DNA from: JBBIRG01 sp964410965
GTDB taxonomy: Bacteria; CLD3; SB21; JBBIRG01
Assembly (NCBI GenBank): GCA_964410965.1
Contig: CAYPIY010000005.1
Span: 124,001-188,000 of the forward strand
Direction: 5' to 3'
DNA length: 64,000 bases
The notes below the pieces were generated by a model. That model ran no database searches and was not told the DNA's origin. It saw only the letters and a list, made by a program, of their open reading frames with translations. This document shows positions 61,853 through 64,000 of this stretch, in pieces. The position numbers were made by a program, and so were the translations under genes. Each line of letters starts with the position of its first letter. Within the stretch, counting starts at the first letter, position 1.

Positions 61853-62635
61853 ATGACCCTTTTAGGCATTGATATCGGCGGAACCGGCATCAAAGGGGCT
61901 CTTGTCGACGTCAGCAAAGGCGAACTCCTGACCGACCGGCTCCGCATCCCGACTCCGAAAAAGGCGACGCCCAAACAGGTCGCGGATATTGTGAAACAAA
62001 TCGTTGATCATCACAATTACAAGGGCCCGATCGGCTGCGGTTTCCCCGCCGTCATCCGGAACGGCGTCGCGTTAAGCGCCGCCAATATTGAAAAAATCTG
62101 GATCGGCGCCAATGTCACCGATTTAATGTCAAAAGCCACCCAGTGCCCGGTGCTGACGCTGAACGACGCCGACGCCGCGGGTATCGCCGAAATGAAATTC
62201 GGGCACGGAAAGAACCAAAAAGGCGTTGTTTTCTTTATCACGGTCGGAACGGGACTCGGATCAGCCATTTTCCTCGACGGTAAACTTGTGCCGAATACCG
62301 AACTGGGCCATTTGTTCATCGAGAACCAGATCGCCGAACAATACGCTTCTGAAGCCGTTAGAATGAAAAAAGATTTATCCTGGAAAAAATGGGCGAAACG
62401 CTTTGATACTTACCTGAAGCACCTCGAAAAACTTTTTTCTCCGGATCTTATCATCCTTGGCGGGGGCGGAAGCAAACATCATGACAAATACCGAAATTAT
62501 CTGTCAGTCAAAACCAGGGTTATTCCTGCGAAATTACTGAATGAAGCCGGCATTATCGGCGCTGCGCTTACGGCACGGTCTCTTCAGAAAACCAAACCGC
62601 GGAAAGCAAAAACGGATGAAAAACCGGAACCCTGA
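61853..62635 (+). CDS. ppgK: Polyphosphate glucokinase (ROK family)
   Basis: 260 residues phosphorylating glucose with polyphosphate and/or ATP. LLGIDIGGTGIKGALVD is the phosphate motif, IGCGFPAVIRNGV and LNDADAAGIAEMKFG carry the catalytic aspartate, FFITVGTGLGSAIFLDG the second phosphate loop, and LIILGGGGSKHHDKYR the adenosine region. The length and the short lid with the KKWAKRFDTYL helix match PpgK rather than zinc-containing ROK regulators. GAGG lies upstream of the ATG. The pseudouridine synthase gene overlaps its end by 20 bases. Confidence 0.92.
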   Translation: MTLLGIDIGGTGIKGALVDVSKGELLTDRLRIPTPKKATPKQVADIVKQIVDHHNYKGPIGCGFPAVIRNGVALSAANIEKIWIGANVTDLMSKATQCPVLTLNDADAAGIAEMKFGHGKNQKGVVFFITVGTGLGSAIFLDGKLVPNTELGHLFIENQIAEQYASEAVRMKKDLSWKKWAKRFDTYLKHLEKLFSPDLIILGGGGSKHHDKYRNYLSVKTRVIPAKLLNEAGIIGAALTARSLQKTKPRKAKTDEKPEP

Positions 62636-63350
62636 CATCGTTTATGAGGATGACGATTATCTCTTTGTCAGTAAACCGCCGGGATTACTGACCATACCGG
62701 ACCGGTTCGACCCGGAACTTCCAAACCTCCTTGAAATATTTTCTCAGGCCCGTGAAAAAATTTTTATCGTGCACCGTCTGGATAAAGACACCAGCGGACT
62801 GATCGGATTTGCGAAAACAGCCGAGGCGCACCGCGATTTGTGCATACAGTTTGAAAATCATACCGTCCGGAAAAAGTATATCGCACTGATATGCGGAATT
62901 CCCGATCCGCCGACGGGAACGATTTCCTTCTCCCTGACCGAGGATTCCTCGAAACCCGGCCGGATGACCGTCGCCAGGAAGGATGGAAAGGAAGCTTATA
63001 CCGAATACAAAGTTACGGAAAAACTAAACGGATTTTCGCTTGCCGAAGCATTGCCGAAAACGGGACGCACGCATCAGATCCGCGTTCATTTCAAGGCTAT
63101 CGGCCATCCGCTGGCGGTTGATCCGCTTTACGGAAGCTCGGAAGGCCTCTACCTGTCTGATATAAAAAAAAACTACAAGCCCAAACCCGGCGGTCCTGAA
63201 AAACCTCTGATCGGCCGGCTGACGCTTCATTCCTTTTCGCTCCGGTTCAGGCATATCCGGGGGAACGACATATTCCTGACCGCCGAACTGCCGAAAGATT
63301 TCAGGAGCGTCATTCAGCATCTCAGAAAGCACCATTCGTCACCGGAGTAA
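62616..63350 (+). CDS. RluA-family RNA pseudouridine synthase
   Basis: 244 residues. The start at 62616 places IVYEDDDYLFVSKPPGLLT, the family N-terminus, directly after the first residues. The catalytic aspartate is in IVHRLDKDTSGLIGFAK, and GRTHQIRVHFKAIGHPLAVDPLYG is the conserved C-terminal motif. No S4 domain is present, so it is of the short RluA/RluC-without-S4/TruC kind. Which uridine in rRNA or tRNA is modified cannot be told. It overlaps ppgK by 20 bases and is followed two bases later by a membrane protein gene. Confidence 0.93.
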   Translation: MKNRNPDIVYEDDDYLFVSKPPGLLTIPDRFDPELPNLLEIFSQAREKIFIVHRLDKDTSGLIGFAKTAEAHRDLCIQFENHTVRKKYIALICGIPDPPTGTISFSLTEDSSKPGRMTVARKDGKEAYTEYKVTEKLNGFSLAEALPKTGRTHQIRVHFKAIGHPLAVDPLYGSSEGLYLSDIKKNYKPKPGGPEKPLIGRLTLHSFSLRFRHIRGNDIFLTAELPKDFRSVIQHLRKHHSSPE

Positions 63351-63352
63351 TC

Positions 63353-63694
63353 ATGCCGGACTATGACGCCCATATCCTGTCGTGGTTTCTGACCTGGTTA
63401 ATTGAGTTAGTCATCGCTTTATTTTTCTTTCATATTTCCGCAAGGCTCGTTTTCACCGTTATCATTCTTAACAGCATAACGCAACCGGTCGTATACGCCG
63501 TAACCGGTGTGATGTTCAAGAAGTTTCTGTTTCAACCTGTAGTGTATTTCATGCTTTGGGCAGGTATTGAATTTGTGGTTGTCATCGTAGAAATGTTTGG
63601 ATGGAGAATTTTTTTTCAAACCGGTTACCGCAAATCCTTTGTCACCTCTTTAACAACGAACATGTTTACGGCGATGATGAGTTTTCTGCTCTGA
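63353..63694 (+). CDS. Small polytopic membrane protein
   Basis: 113 residues, mostly hydrophobic, with about four helices (WLIELVIALFFFHISARLVF, VIILNSITQPVVYAVTGVMF, VVYFMLWAGIEFVVVIVEMF, then a C-terminal SLTTNMFTAMMSFLL). An N-P-free Q/T-rich loop separates the helices. GGAGT lies just before the ATG, and the gene begins two bases after the pseudouridine synthase. No family recognised. Confidence 0.75.
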   Translation: MPDYDAHILSWFLTWLIELVIALFFFHISARLVFTVIILNSITQPVVYAVTGVMFKKFLFQPVVYFMLWAGIEFVVVIVEMFGWRIFFQTGYRKSFVTSLTTNMFTAMMSFLL

Positions 63695-63721
63695 ATTTTT
63701 TATTTTACACAAGGAGGATTT

Positions 63722-64000
63722 ATGAAAAAGTACCTGGTGATTTGCGCAGTCATCATTCTCATCTTAGTCTCCTGCACTAAACCCAAAGAAGAACCGGGAG
63801 TCGTGAAAATTGAAACCTCGGATTCCCTGCTGTTTCTGAACGGTGAAAAAATTGGCCATCTTGGTATGGAATCAGGATTGTTCCAGTTTACCATACCTGC
63901 CCTGGCGAAAAAACTCGACTCGGTCAGTGAGGTCGTCTATGCACTGGAAGACAGCCTGAACACCGAAATCGACCGGAAATGCATGCTCACAATGCGCGAT
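63722..64000 (+). CDS. Putative lipoprotein, 3' end outside the window
   Basis: 93 residues are visible and the frame is still open at the window edge. AAGGAGG is a strong ribosome site. The signal peptide ends in the lipobox LVSC (Cys18). The mature part KIETSDSLLFLNGEKIGHL then LAKKLDSVSEVVYALEDSLN and CMLTMRD loosely recalls the periplasmic domain of ExbD/TolR, but without the N-terminal anchor of those proteins, so I do not name it. Confidence 0.75.
   Translation, partial: MKKYLVICAVIILILVSCTKPKEEPGVVKIETSDSLLFLNGEKIGHLGMESGLFQFTIPALAKKLDSVSEVVYALEDSLNTEIDRKCMLTMRD

Noticed and set aside
1..64000. tRNA, rRNA, CRISPR arrays, insertion sequences or prophage genes
   Set aside because: All gene-free stretches were read for tRNA T-loop motifs, regular direct repeats and transposase or integrase sequences; none was found. 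This is by eye, not by a model search.

Overview
The window is a gene-dense stretch of a Gram-negative bacterial chromosome with roughly balanced base composition. An outer membrane is implied by a TonB-dependent receptor, several large signal-peptide proteins with barrel-like C-termini and many lipoproteins. One large secreted protein ends in a type IX secretion (Por) sorting domain of the 'YPNPFNPTT...' kind. With the CBM9/DUF5916-type protein and the CHASE2 cyclase, this points to the FCB side of the tree (Ignavibacteria, Calditrichota, KSB1 and relatives). No rRNA, tRNA, CRISPR array, phage or insertion sequence was recognised.

Layout. 1-3.6 kb: NAD(P)H/FAD oxidoreductase (5' truncated), phosphoglycerate mutase and an acyl-CoA synthetase, closed by a bidirectional terminator. 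3.7-12.5 kb (minus): acetyltransferase, HEAT-repeat protein, retropepsin-like/PDZ protein, beta-lactamase-fold hydrolase, CBM9-like outer-membrane protein and a two-NTF2-plus-redoxin fusion; then an MFS exporter (plus). 14.6-23.4 kb (minus): thrS-infC-rpmI-rplT, an intrinsic terminator, pheS, a small membrane protein, ridA, a lipid kinase and a cytosolic histidine kinase with its HD-GYP response regulator. infC appears to start with AUC, and pheT does not follow pheS. 23.9-28.8 kb (plus): ileS, a DksA-like zinc protein, lspA, trxA, and a short gene with an in-frame TGA that I read as a selenocysteine-containing SelW/Rdx-type protein with an adjacent SECIS-like hairpin. 28.8-37.4 kb: large barrel protein, CHASE2 adenylate/guanylate cyclase, TPR protein, and an SppA peptidase carrying an extra outer-membrane-like N-terminal domain. 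37.7-43.5 kb (minus): zinc-ribbon protein, a lone xanthine-dehydrogenase FAD/FeS subunit, the sorting-domain protein and a rhomboid protease. 43.6-45.5 kb: queE-queD-queC. 45.5-49.4 kb (minus): TonB receptor, small membrane protein, Dps-like ferritin and TlpA-type thioredoxin. 49.5-51 kb: DJ-1/PfpI and DUF1848 proteins. 51.5-59.5 kb: a ten-gene SUF iron-sulfur operon ending in an IscR-like regulator, two flavodoxin-fold genes and a lipoprotein. 59.6-64 kb: CsgG-like protein, an AT-rich SGNH hydrolase, polyphosphate glucokinase, RluA-type pseudouridine synthase, a membrane protein and a truncated lipoprotein.

How the genes work together. Two themes recur. One is thiol/selenol redox and iron handling: TrxA, the Rdx selenoprotein, TlpA, the redoxin fusion, the Dps-like ferritin, the TonB receptor and the SUF operon with its Fe-S-sensing regulator. 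The other is translation: three aminoacyl-tRNA synthetase genes, IF3, L35, L20, queuosine precursor synthesis and a pseudouridine synthase. The strongest unusual signals are the UGA-decoded Rdx gene, the AUC-started infC, the SppA fusion, the lone xdhA, and the SUF operon with linked flavoproteins and an 87-bp inverted repeat inside it.
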